Shown here piece after piece: positions 1 through 9,000 of a stretch of 36,707 bases of DNA. Under the pieces are notes generated by a model. That model had not been told where the DNA came from. It made no database searches and saw nothing but the letters and a program-made list of their open reading frames with translations. A program made the position numbers and the translations under genes. Positions within the stretch are counted from its first letter, which is position 1, and each line of letters opens with the position of its first letter. Origin of the DNA: Baffinella frigidus (lineage: Eukaryota > Cryptophyceae > Cryptomonadales > Baffinellaceae); NCBI GenBank assembly GCA_026770585.1, contig MU646407.1:95368-132074 (forward strand), read 5' to 3'.

Positions 1-71
<71 letters not shown>

Positions 72-94
72 TATAGATATAGATAGATAGATAC
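1..94. repeat. (AT)n microsatellite running into (GATA)n
   Basis: Uninterrupted AT dinucleotides fill the first 69 bases and grade into GATA units. It lies just downstream of the last visible phosphorylase exon and therefore in its next intron. Confidence 0.95.
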
Positions 95-126
95 AAAAAT
101 GCCTTTGTGGCCTTCTGTGAGGTTAC

Positions 127-794
127 CTGTTCTCGCGCGCTTGCGCCAGGCCCGCGGCACGGTCTGGGGCAAGGCCGCCGAGCACCAGCATCTCCGCACA
201 CTGCGCCTCCACCAGCGCCACCTGCTCACATCATCAATTCACAATCTCTTATTAGTGACTTTGGGTTCTCTTATTTGTAACTAGGGCTCCCTATTTCGAA
301 TCACGGTTTCCTAAGTACGAATCACGGTTTCCTGATTACCAGTAAGCGACCCCTAATTAGTAACCATGGAGCCCTAATCACTACGCAGGGGTCCATAAGT
401 CTCCTAGTAACTTACTAGCAATCCATACTTGGAAATCTTTCAGAGGCAGGGCGGGGGGGGGCACCAACCACATCCGGTTAGTCCGAATGTGTTCTGGGCA
501 CATGATTTGAGTCGGTGTGTATCACTGGAGCCACCTTGGTTGATACAGGGGTGACGCGAAAATGGGGGGGCACACCCTAATTACCTATTAGGGATCCCAA
601 AAAAGGGTCTTAAGGATCCCTAATTGGTAATTAGGGATCTATAGTAACTAGGAATCTATAACAACTAAGAATCTATAGCAACTAGGGATCTAAAATAACC
701 AAGAATCGGGAGGGAGGCGCGCACCACATCCGGAGGACCCTGGCCTCCGAGAACTTCGATCGCCTCCCTCATCTCCAGCCAGTTCCCGACCGCC
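127..794 (-). CDS. Phosphorylase exons 13-14, last in the window
   Basis: Exon 13 (794-728) encodes [18 protein letters not shown] then QGPPD. Exon 14 (221-127) encodes [18 protein letters not shown] and runs on to a GTAACC donor. The intron between them begins GTGGTGCGC, closely like the GTGGCGCTGG with which exon 14 begins. The exon 14 donor shows that the gene continues to the left of the window. Confidence 0.88.
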
Positions 795-3700
795 CTGTGG
801 TTCGGGGTTTAGGATTTAGGGTGTAGGGTGCAGGGGTTACAGTTGATTGGCTAGGGTTTAGGGTCCAGGGTGTTACCGTCCGAGCGGCTGAGACATGTCT
901 GTGAGGAGTGCCACGGTCCGTGTTCCGGCAGCCTCGCCTGTTTAGGGTTTAGGGTTCAGGATTTTCGGTCGAAATCTCCTTCGAAGCCCACTGTGAGGCA
1001 AGGACTCGTAATAGGTCTGCGTCCGCCGGGCTACTTAGCGATCTGTGATGAGTCGCAGCCGCACCACACGGTGGACTACAACGTTTTCACAGCGCCCAGC
1101 ATCGGGGTGTAGCGTGCTCAAATTTGTACCTGAAAAGGGCTGAAATAAGTGAAAACGAGACTCCTTTGAATATGAACCCCGTGTAGTTCACCGTAAGAAT
1201 TAAAGCACCAGTGGCGACCATGCAGAGTCGTCCCAATCCGCAAGAAATGCGCCTGCTGCGCGAAGCCGTCCATTTAAAATATTCCGTTATAAATCTTGGT
1301 GTTTAAAACTTTTTAAACCCTAAAAGTACAAAATGGCTCCAATACCAAGCCAAATTTGAGATATAATCTGTTGGTTGACGGGCCGAAATGAGAGGACCTG
1401 TGGAGACCATGCAGCGTGCGAGCGCGACGGAGTCGTCCCAATCCGCCAGGAACGCGCCTGTTTCGGGCTTCAGCGTTCAGGCGAACCACCATCAAACATA
1501 CAGTAACAGGCTTTCAGGATCCTGCTTCTAGACAACTCCCGGGCGCAAGCCGCTGGGGTTCGGGGGGTTCAGTCCGGGAGTGCACGGGACGAAACGGGCT
1601 TTGATACCGTTGCCCGTCTTGAGGTCGAGGATGAGCACGATCAAAGGCTCTTTCGTTCCTTGCAATCCCGGGCCGAACCCCCCGAAAACGAGAGGGTCGC
1701 GCCCTGGAGTTGACTAGAAGCGGATCGTGAAAAGACCGTTACCGTTTCCCGTCTTGACGTCGAGGAGGAGCGCGTCGGTCCCCTCGGCGATCTGGTGTAG
1801 GATTTAGGGTTGAGGGTTCAGGGTTCGGGGTTTGGGGTATGAGGTTTTGAGGTTTAGGGGTCAGGGTGTACGGGTTGGGGGTTAGGGACCTTCTTGGACA
1901 TGATCGACGCGACGATCAGTGGGAGCGAGGAGGTTGTTGCTGTCGCCAGGAGAGACTCCAGTTAACTCAGTCTAGGCAATTTCGTGAGACCGGGCTCGTT
2001 TTCGCTCCAACGTTGACGAGCTTGTACCACACACCCAGCCTCTCAACCTAGGAATAGTCAGCAAACCCGACGGAGGCAGAGCGAGGAAGTTGTCGCCGCC
2101 ATCGGGCGAACTGAATTTAATTCTCCTTGTCCAATTCCCGATTCCCAATTCCCAATTCCCTGGGTGAATTGGAGCCGTTCCGCCCTAGAGTCTGAAGGGA
2201 AAGCTCAAATCCCATACGGAATCGAAGAGATAGCAAAATGCAAGGTCAACATCACACGGGTCGCGTCTAAACATCACGGGTCACGCCCGAATTACTACCG
2301 GGTCGCGTCCAAGTTGCTACGAGTGAGTCACGGGTCGCGTCCGAATTCTAGAGCGGGTTTCATATCAGGTGGCCAGCAAAAATAATGCACCACTGCCAAC
2401 AGGTGACGATGCGTGTACTAACCTGTCAATTGTTGGTACGGTTTGATTGCTTTCGTGGCCGACAGTTGTGACAACATACCGGGGAGTGGTGTTCACAGGT
2501 GTCAATCGGGCGGAACGGTACCTGTGGCCACAGGTACCGAGGCGCGTGCTGTTTCTTGTCCAACCGGGGGGAACCCATTCAACTCTTCGCCCACAAGGAA
2601 CTGGAGCCGGCTAGTTCCTGAAGAGAAGGCTCCAATTCCCGAGGGCGAGTATGCAAAGTGACGGGGCGAAGGGGTACCGGTCACGTCCCGCAGCGCGTAC
2701 AGCTTCTTGTCCACCTGGGTGAGGGTTGAGGGGTTAGGCGTTGGGGTTCAGGGGCTAGGGTCCAGGGGTTATGGGTTAGGGGTTAGGGAGTAGGGTGTCG
2801 GGTTTGCGCGTTCTGGGTCGTGTCCACATGGGTAAGGGTTTAGGGCTTAGGGGTCGGGGGTTAGGGTGTAAGGTTTGGAGGTGTATCTGCGGGATGTTCG
2901 GGTGTAGTGATGGGGGTGATGGGTCAGCGGTTAGGGGTTGGGGTGCAGGGGTTGGGGTGTAGGAGTTAGGGGTTAGGGATGCGAGGTAACCTCGCAGAAA
3001 GGGTTTATGGGTTGATGATTAGAGGGTGTAGGGGTTAAGCACCGGGCAGATGGCGGGGATCGGCGAGATGATCACCACGCCGATCTCCGAAAGCTGCGTC
3101 GGGCTTCGGGGTTAGGGCGAGTGTTTAGTGGTTGGGGTTTGGGGTTTAGGGTTTAGGGTTTAGGTTTGGGGTTTAGGGTTTAGGGTTTAGGGTTTAGGGT
3201 TTAGGGTTTAGGGTTTAGGGTTTAGGGTTTAGGGTTGAGGGTTGAGGGTCTGGGGTTTAGGGTTTAGGGTTTGGGGTTGAGGGTTGAGACGATTTAACCC
3301 AGGTTATGCTCGAGAAGGACAAGTTATGCCCAGGAAGAGAGCCCCATGAGGGTGTGGATTTTGGGCTTTAGGGTTTGGGAGTTTGTGTTTCCTGTTTTCG
3401 GATCTCTTCCATGGAGAGTTCGGTGCGAAACCCCGGAATCGACTCCAGTTTGTCCAGCGTCCCTGAACGGGGTTTCAGGTTTCAAGTTTCCTAGCTCTGT
3501 CTCAGTCTATTTGGGCTGACCAATTTGGTAAGACCAGGCTCTTTCCCGCACCAAAGTTGACGGATGTGTACCGCACACCCAGCATGTCAACTTCAGAATA
3601 GTCCGCCAACCCTACTGAGGCACAGCTAGGTTTCTGTGTTTTCGGGTCTCTTCGGGAGAGGGAGCTCGGTGTGAAACTCCAGAATCGGTTCGAGTGCCGA

Positions 3701-5771
3701 GCGTCCCTGGTTTGGGGATTAGGGTCTGGTGTGTAAGGGGTTACGCGGTCATGGTTTAGGGTGAGGGTTAAGGTTTAGGGCCAGGGGTTTCGAACTTAGG
3801 ATGTAGGGGTCAGGTCATAGGGTTTCGGTTTTCACGGGGGGGGGGTTGCACCTTCCTTGTGCCCCAACTCTCGCCCTGACATCATCGGGACGCACAACCC
3901 GAGCGATGCGGCGAGGGGCGCAAGCTTAGGGGTCCCTAAACATCACTTACGAACCAGTTATCATTACTTAGGGCGCCCGAATGATTTATGATGAACTTGT
4001 ATTTTGATCTCGTTTTTGAATGGTAGGATAAGGGGTGCACCTCCCGTGTGCCCCAACCCCCGCCCAGACATCATCGGGACGCACAGCCCGAGCGAGGCTG
4101 CCAGGGGCGCGAGCGCCAGCGAGACCTTGTCGCCCACCCCTCCCGTCGAGTGCTGTCCGGTTCGGGTTTCGGGTTTATGGGTAAGGGGTGAGGGGTTGGT
4201 GACCGGACAGAGGACAAAAGCGTCGATGGGGGGGGGTGAGGTTGAGGGTGTAGGATTTAGGGGCGAGAAGACCTTATCGACGACGGGGCGGATTTGGAAG
4301 GAGCAGTGAAACGTCGCCTCTTTTCGGCTCCAAAGTTGACAGATTTGTACCGCAAAACCAGCATGTCAACTTAAGCATAGTCAGTGAGGCAGAGGTAACC
4401 TTATCGACGACAGGGCGTGTTTGGAAGGAGCAGTCGAACGTCGCGCCGCTCTCCGTGATCGCCTGCCCGAAAAACAGGTTATCATCGAATGTACAGGTTA
4501 TGCTCAAGAAGGACAGGTTATGCCCAGGACCAGCGCCTCCCGCACGACCTTCACGGAGAAGAATTGACTGCACCATGGTTTGCCTAATTGGAGGATCCTG
4601 TCGGACTTATCCTTTTCAGTTTAGTAACCGCCTCGTACAAAACCTGCCCGTTTAAAAAGCGTCTCGCGCAAAGGCTGCACGGTTAAGTGAAGCGCAAGGA
4701 GGGCTCTCGTGTGCAGACCTGGCGGAGGTGTCCCGTCTCAGCCTCGGTCATCCCGCGGATGTACACCGCCATCAGCCATGCCGAGGCCTGGTAGTCGGGA
4801 ATTCGCCCACCGTCGAACCCTGTAGGGTGTAGGGTGTAGGGTTCGGGTTGAGGGTTCAAGGTTCGAGGCTGAGTAGTCGGGGATACTCCCGGTGTCGAAC
4901 CCTGCGAAGCGTGCGTGAGCGAAGGGAGGAGAAGCTGTGTGCGGAAGGAGCGGGAAGGCATCTCCTGAGTCAGCACCAATCAAGGGATCTGGAGAAGGCG
5001 AGTTGCTCGACGTGTGCGAGTTCCACCCGGACTCCGAAGTGGACTTACCGAGTTCGTTGCCGCCGTCCCGATTTGTTCCAGGGAGTTGCCCTGGTCGGGA
5101 AACTTCTCCATACGAATCGACCTTTGGAAACGCACTCGGTAAGTGCGCTTCGGAGTCCTGGTGGTTGGTAGAGGGCGGGACCTTGCACGAACGCGCGGAT
5201 CTCATCGCGCGAGAGCGCATGCCCGTCCCGCTTCTTCTCTGAGAAGGTGGGCACAGATGAGAGACAGAGTTTTTCGCGAGGTTCGAGGCATCAAACCCTG
5301 CCTCGCTAGCTCTCTGCCAACGCTCAACTCCAAGGAGTCGATCCGACACGGCCCTGGCCATCCCGCGTTGTCTTTGCCCTACCGCGCACCATTCACGCAC
5401 CGCTGCTCTCCCAAACGCGCTGCGAAAAAGCCTCTTTCCGCACGAAACGCAAGCGGTTTAACGTGGCAAGTGCCGGAGAAGGGCGAGGTTCCACGCAGCA
5501 CGCCTCAAAACGATGCCACGCTGGCTCCTGTACGACGCGCAACTCAGAGGAGTCGCCATGACACAGCCTTGATCGCCTGGGTCAGCGCCACGGCCGGGCA
5601 GCAGGAGAAATCCCCAGACGGGCCAGGTGGCGGGAATCAGGTGGGACGCCGCTCGCGCCAGCACAGCACAAATCTGAAGTTGCACCCCCCCCGACTGCGC
5701 TGCCCCAGAGCTGCTGAGATCGCGCGGACCTTACCGATCAGCTCCACGGCGGAGAGCTCGATCGATCCCAT
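127..5771 (-). CDS. Thymidine/pyrimidine-nucleoside phosphorylase, 14 exons, 3' end off the window
   Basis: The enzyme cleaves thymidine (or uridine) with phosphate to base plus deoxyribose-1-phosphate. Exons, 5' to 3' on the minus strand: 5771-5735, 5238-5182, 4819-4719, 4462-4400, 4152-4041, 3462-3392, 3093-3043, 2714-2678, 1939-1890, 1791-1743, 1457-1398, 937-877, 794-728, 221-127. Phases agree at all 13 junctions, giving 911 bp or about 304 residues; family members have about 440-480, so roughly the last third is beyond position 1. Diagnostic motifs in order are [83 protein letters not shown] and TDMSQPLGR. The catalytic His, Arg, Ser and Lys of the family are all present. The start is the only ATG just before VELIEKKRDG and gives a bacterial-length N terminus. 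All introns hold TTTAGGG-type arrays and decayed exon copies. Thymidine versus broader pyrimidine specificity cannot be told. Confidence 0.94.
877..1457 (-). CDS. Phosphorylase exons 11-12
   Basis: Exon 11 (1457-1398) encodes [19 protein letters not shown] and completes KTGNGAFL. Exon 12 (937-877) encodes [28 protein letters not shown](R) is a signature stretch of nucleoside phosphorylase family II. A decayed copy of exon 11 with its own acceptor-like CAG lies around 1204-1275. Confidence 0.92.
1743..1939 (-). CDS. Phosphorylase exons 9-10: SIMSKK and KTGNG motifs
   Basis: Exon 9 (1939-1890) encodes [17 protein letters not shown] when joined to the preceding G. The Ser and Lys of SIMSKK are the residues that contact the pyrimidine in this family. 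Exon 10 (1791-1743) encodes [16 protein letters not shown] and ends one base into the next Gly. A decayed copy of exon 10, about 60 bp, lies at 1606-1665 in the intron that follows. Confidence 0.93.
2150..2645. repeat. Foldback short repeats GGAACTGGAGCC / GGCTCCAATTCC
   Basis: A hairpin is formed by 2597-2608 and 2628-2640, and a half-copy lies near 2167-2180. The same pair recurs at 10525-10572 and 13717-13764, and single arms at 30747 and 30881. Between the two copies here sits a perfect 22-base palindrome at 2517-2538 centred on TGGCCA and flanked by GGTACC. Confidence 0.7.
2678..3093 (-). CDS. Phosphorylase exons 7-8
   Basis: Exon 7 (3093-3043) encodes [17 protein letters not shown], the strand before the active-site Arg. 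It is more diverged than its neighbours, and the Gly-Gln usual after the Ile-Ile is missing. Exon 8 (2714-2678) is only 37 bp and encodes [12 protein letters not shown]. Its ARDVT-type motif carries the conserved nucleoside-binding Arg. Donors are GTGCTT and GTACCC; acceptors are both CAG. Confidence 0.92.
3139..3275. repeat. Perfect and near-perfect TTTAGGG array
   Basis: More than ten head-to-tail TTTAGGG units with TTGAGGG and TTTGGGG variants at the edges. The C-rich complement is the coding strand of the surrounding phosphorylase gene. Confidence 0.95.
3392..3462 (-). CDS. Phosphorylase exon 6, with a GA splice donor
   Basis: The exon reads [18 protein letters not shown] then EEIRKQ and continues the frame of exon 5 exactly. 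After the final CAG the sequence is GAAACA and there is no GT for over 60 bases. The frame to the next exon (LSEIGVV) is kept only if the intron begins with GA. The exon boundary CAG|G suits the rest of the gene. Either this is a genuine GA-AG intron or one base differs in this copy. Confidence 0.87.
3640..3715 (-). pseudogene. Intronic copy of phosphorylase exon 6
   Basis: Begins CCAGGGACGCT as exon 6 does and tracks it for about 70 bases with several differences that break the frame. It lies in the intron just before the true exon. Confidence 0.8.
3845..3945 (-). pseudogene. Intronic copy of phosphorylase exon 5
   Basis: A degraded copy of about two thirds of exon 5. It keeps the CGTCCCGATGATGTC-like stretch and the GGGGCACA end, in the intron after the true exon. 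Confidence 0.8.
4041..4152 (-). CDS. Phosphorylase exon 5: phosphate-binding loop
   Basis: This 112-bp exon encodes [16 protein letters not shown] and continues to [11 protein letters not shown]. Together with DK from the previous exon it forms the [11 protein letters not shown] loop that holds phosphate in this enzyme family. It ends GAG|GTGCAC and supplies one base of the following Gly codon. A decayed second copy lies at 3845-3945, inside the next intron. Confidence 0.95.
4255..4320 (-). pseudogene. Intronic copy of phosphorylase exon 4 end
   Basis: Matches the last 45 or so bases of exon 4 (CSFQ.RPVVDK plus a GT donor) but lacks the exon start. It is placed downstream of the true exon, so only donor-side sequence was copied. 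Confidence 0.8.
4400..5771 (-). CDS. Phosphorylase exons 1-4: N-terminal helical domain
   Basis: Exon 1 (5771-5735) reads [12 protein letters not shown], and its last G joins AG of exon 2 to make the Glu of IEKKRDG. A 24-base tandem duplication upstream repeats GSVELSA/GSIELSA without an ATG. Exon 2 (5238-5182) gives [18 protein letters not shown]. Exon 3 (4819-4719) gives [11 protein letters not shown] then [17 protein letters not shown]. Exon 4 (4462-4400) gives [12 protein letters not shown] through PVVDK. These are the conserved helical-domain motifs of the family. Splice sites are GTAAGG/CAG, GTCCCG/CAG, GTCTGC/CAG and GTTACC/CAG. Confidence 0.93.
4860..4909 (-). pseudogene. Intronic copy of phosphorylase exon 3 start
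   Basis: Reads CAG then a decayed [13 protein letters not shown], matching the first 40 bases of exon 3, and then breaks into TGTAGGG-type repeat. It lies upstream of the true exon within the same intron. Confidence 0.8.
5029..5158. repeat. Imperfect inverted repeat with a nested hairpin
   Basis: Arms 5029-5058 and 5129-5158 match at about 27 of 30 bases when one is reverse-complemented. Inside is a second hairpin: CCAGGG at 5078-5083 with CCCTGG at 5089-5094, extended by CCCGA/TCGGG. It sits in the intron between phosphorylase exons 2 and 3. It looks like a small foldback element; no coding content seen. Confidence 0.7.
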
Positions 5772-6020
5772 CCCGGCGGAGAGCTCGACCGATCCCGACT
5801 GGTCAAATCTGAAATCTGCAGTGTCCTGGTGTCGGGTAGCGAGCCTCAAGAGAGGGGGAGAGCCTTGCCAAGGGACGCGGCTGAAGGACGCCCTCACCTC
5901 TCACCGCTGTCGTCGTTCCAAGACAAGTGGAGAGGGGCCGGGGCGAAACAGTCTCGGGAGGGAGGATGTTGGACCGATTCCTTGGCACCAAGGGGCGAGA
6001 GCTTGAAGAGGAGGGTGACG
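5772..6020. promoter_or_regulatory. Divergent intergenic region, presumed shared promoter
   Basis: About 250 bp separate the phosphorylase ATG (minus, 5771) from the tentative PACS ATG (plus, 6021). The stretch is GC-rich, has no heptamer array and no TATA-like box that I can see. It includes a 24-base tandem duplication next to the phosphorylase start. A bidirectional promoter is inferred from geometry only, and the PACS start is itself uncertain. Confidence 0.4.
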
Positions 6021-6094
6021 ATGAGCGGGCCAAGCGCGGCGAGCAGGCAGCAGCGCGCAGACGCGACGAGACCTACTATTCCAACATCCCCGGG
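6021..6094 (+). CDS. PACS tentative first exon
   Basis: An ATG at 6021 opens a 24-codon stretch (MSGPSAASRQQRADATRP onward, low complexity) ending in a GTGCTG donor. Its phase is the one needed by the next exon at 6262. PACS N termini are variable and low-complexity, so similarity cannot confirm it. An alternative ATG at 5966 opens a longer ORF in another frame. Confidence 0.4.
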
Positions 6095-9000
6095 GTGCTG
6101 AAGCGGTCCGTGCTGCCTTCTCTTCTCAGTTCCGGAACAGCCGGGCGGTCTTTGGAGTCTGCTGTTGAACGATTTTCGAGTTAGGACTCTGCCCTGCAAC
6201 AGCTGGCGTCCTCACGCGACGGGCAGATGGTCTGACTAGTAACACCGGGGTCGGTGTGCAGGTCCATCAAAAACTGTGTGCCACGAATCTGCTACCTTCG
6301 CATCACAAAGCTGGAGGCGCTGAGCGCCCTGACAAGCTCCACGACCGACATCTCGCTGATTGTGGCCATGTCGGACGGCCGGTCGCGGCTGCGCGACTCG
6401 CGGCGGATGAAGCGCGCTGCGCTCCGCTCCGCCCCGATCCCGGTACCGTCCAGATCGCGTTTGACTCCCACTTGGCAATGGGCGCAACACGCGGGAGCAT
6501 GACTGTGCTGTGCGCAACAAGCTTCCCGAGGCAGAGCTAGAAATCAGCGAGCACCGCAAATCACCACTAGCCATCTCTCGTGGCCCCTGCTCAGACACAG
6601 CCTCCGTGGGGGTGCATACATTGCGGCCGTTCTTGTATTAACAACAGTCTCTCCCTGGACAACAGGTGCAGACGTGCGAGTCCTTCACAATTCCAATCAA
6701 CGTGAGACCCTTGCCCTGCACCCCCCTTTCCAATATCTTGCTCTGCTGAGTAAATCTGGGCTCGCCCTAGAGGTATTTTCGTTGCTGTTTTGTGCTAGAG
6801 TTCCTGCTCTAAATGCGTTTTTTAGCAAGCCCAGATCTACTCAGGCAGAGCTCTAACATGTTTATCGGCATGGTGGTAGGAACGAATGCGGAAACTTTGT
6901 TATTTCTGCTATCGCGTGATCTCATGTGTCTGCTTAAATTTTGCGATTCCTGAATGTGGTTTGTGGGGTCTCTCATACATTGAGACGTGATTTCTTCTGG
7001 AATATTACAACCAGGGTTGACTACGGTCGTATTCTGTGAAAGCAGGTGAGCTTCCACATGCAGTACTTCCCTAAAACCCGGAACCCGAAACCAGAAATCA
7101 GACACCAGAAACACCAAATCCCAAACCCCAAACCAAACACCACAAACCCCAAACCACAAACCCCAAACCCCAAACCCAACACCCGAAACGGTAATGCAGG
7201 TGAGTTTCCACATGCAGTACTTCCACAACCTGACGCACACCGACACCTTCCGCATCCTGCTCCCATCGCCTACCTACGGAATCTCTCTACATGCAGTTTT
7301 AGAGTCTTTACTTTCAGTTGCATTGTCTCTGTATTCAGTTGTATAGTCTCTACATTCAGTTGTAAAGTCTCAACAACTAGTTATTGAAACTAGATACAAC
7401 TTTATAACGATATACCTTTTTATTTTTAAGACCGGAAATGCTGCGAATGCAGGTGAGTTTCTACATGCAGTACTTCCACAACCTCACGCATAACAACACC
7501 GACACCTTCCGCATCCTCCTCCAGAAACGCAAGAAGCGCTCGCTCGTCAACAAGATCATCGCTGAGTATTTACCCTGTCACACAGTGGGCTTTGCAGGAA
7601 GTTTCAAACCAGATGTCTTTGTACCGAGGAATTCTTAATTACTACCACAAAAGTTAATTAACCGACCTGCGAAGCCGCCTGTTTGGCAACCCGAAACCCG
7701 AACTGGACACCAAACCTCATTGGCGTCCCCATAAAGGCTGTCTCAGATTTGCCCTGGGCGTTGGAACCGTTTGGTACCCTTGTGCTTCCACACGATGGGC
7801 ATCGAAGGTTTCGTTGGGGCTGGAATTCAGGATGTAACGTAACCAAATTGCACCAGAAAATCGTTAATTGCCTCAAGGCACGTTGACGCTTGATGAAAGA
7901 TTCGTAGCCCACCGTGTGGTTAGATAAAGTGAAGGCACGCCGTCGTAAGGGCCTTTCAAGGCGAGGCAAGCCACTGGAGGAGGACCTAAAGAGCCTCCGG
8001 CGGCCCCTGCGGGGGGCTTGCTGCGCGACCCGAATCCCGGTCTTAAAAACAGGCGACCGGTCTAACCGACTTCTACCACGCTCCAGAACGTCAACTTAAA
8101 CCGGCAAAAGTGGACACTCTACCGTGACGGACTCGGTCACTTTTACGTACACCAACAACGTTTTAGCTCTAATCACCCCGGTACTAAAGTACGCTCCTCC
8201 CTGCCCGGTTTGGTCGGCCCTTCTGCTTGAATGGCAAAGTTCATCGGTCACGTCCCGACTTTCTGGTACAAACTCAACGGCCGTCAGCACTTGCTCGCCT
8301 TCTGCCGGATTCTGGGTCACGTGACCGTCAGTGCGCCTGAGGCCCTTGAAAGGCCCAATTATAAACAGTAGCATGATGTACTTGAGCAACAACTTCCCGG
8401 CAGAGATTATGTAGGTGTCGGGATGAAAACGGAGGCCACGTCAGAGACTCCGAGTCTTGTGGCGTACACCTAAACCTTCATGTGACCCGAAACCCGAAAC
8501 CCCCAACCCCCCAAGCCCAATATTTCAGGTGCCGCGTATCGATGGCCGACCTCCTCAAGCACCCATGGGGGTAGTGGTACTGACAGGGCGCCTTGTCAGT
8601 ACCACTAGCGTCGAACCCCACTCAAGAAATCTACATTCAGTAGTAGAGTCTATACATTCAGGTGTCAAGAATATACCTAGTCAGTGCAACTAGTCCCCAA
8701 CATCCACTCCCACTCTCCAGGTGGCGCGTATCCATGGCCAAACCCTAAACCCTCCAAACCCTGAACCCTAACCCCTGACCCCCACACCCCCCCTCCAGGT
8801 GCCGCGTATCGATGGCCGACCTCCTGCAAGCACCCATGGAGGAAGGTTCAACGCTCATCTTACATTCTACCGGCCGTCAACGCCGCGCACATCACACCTT
8901 CAACGCCCCCCTGGTACCACGCGCTTGACTCCAGTATTAGTTTTCGTGTTTCTGCCACTGTTCAAAAATTGTAAAATATTGATGTTTTATAATATTAATA

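Noticed and set aside
3139-3275. A chromosome end or internal telomere
   Set aside because: Arrays are short, mixed in unit, lie within introns, and reverse with gene direction. A telomere would be one long one-way tract.
4738-6006. Overlapping long ORFs (220 codons minus, 287 codons plus) in the GC-rich left part
   Set aside because: Neither matches a family or has consistent composition. They cross true phosphorylase exons in other frames and exist because the region is GC-rich and stop-poor.
6400-6540. A frameshift within PACS exon 2, because another frame (TVQIAFDSHLAMG) also resembles the family
   Set aside because: The exon as called ends at a GTACCG donor that keeps phase with exon 3, so no frameshift is needed; the other frame may be chance or intron-borne relic.
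7900-8100. A tRNA or structured RNA in PACS intron 3
   Set aside because: Short paired pieces exist, but no cloverleaf, no A/B boxes in order, and no anticodon arm could be assembled.
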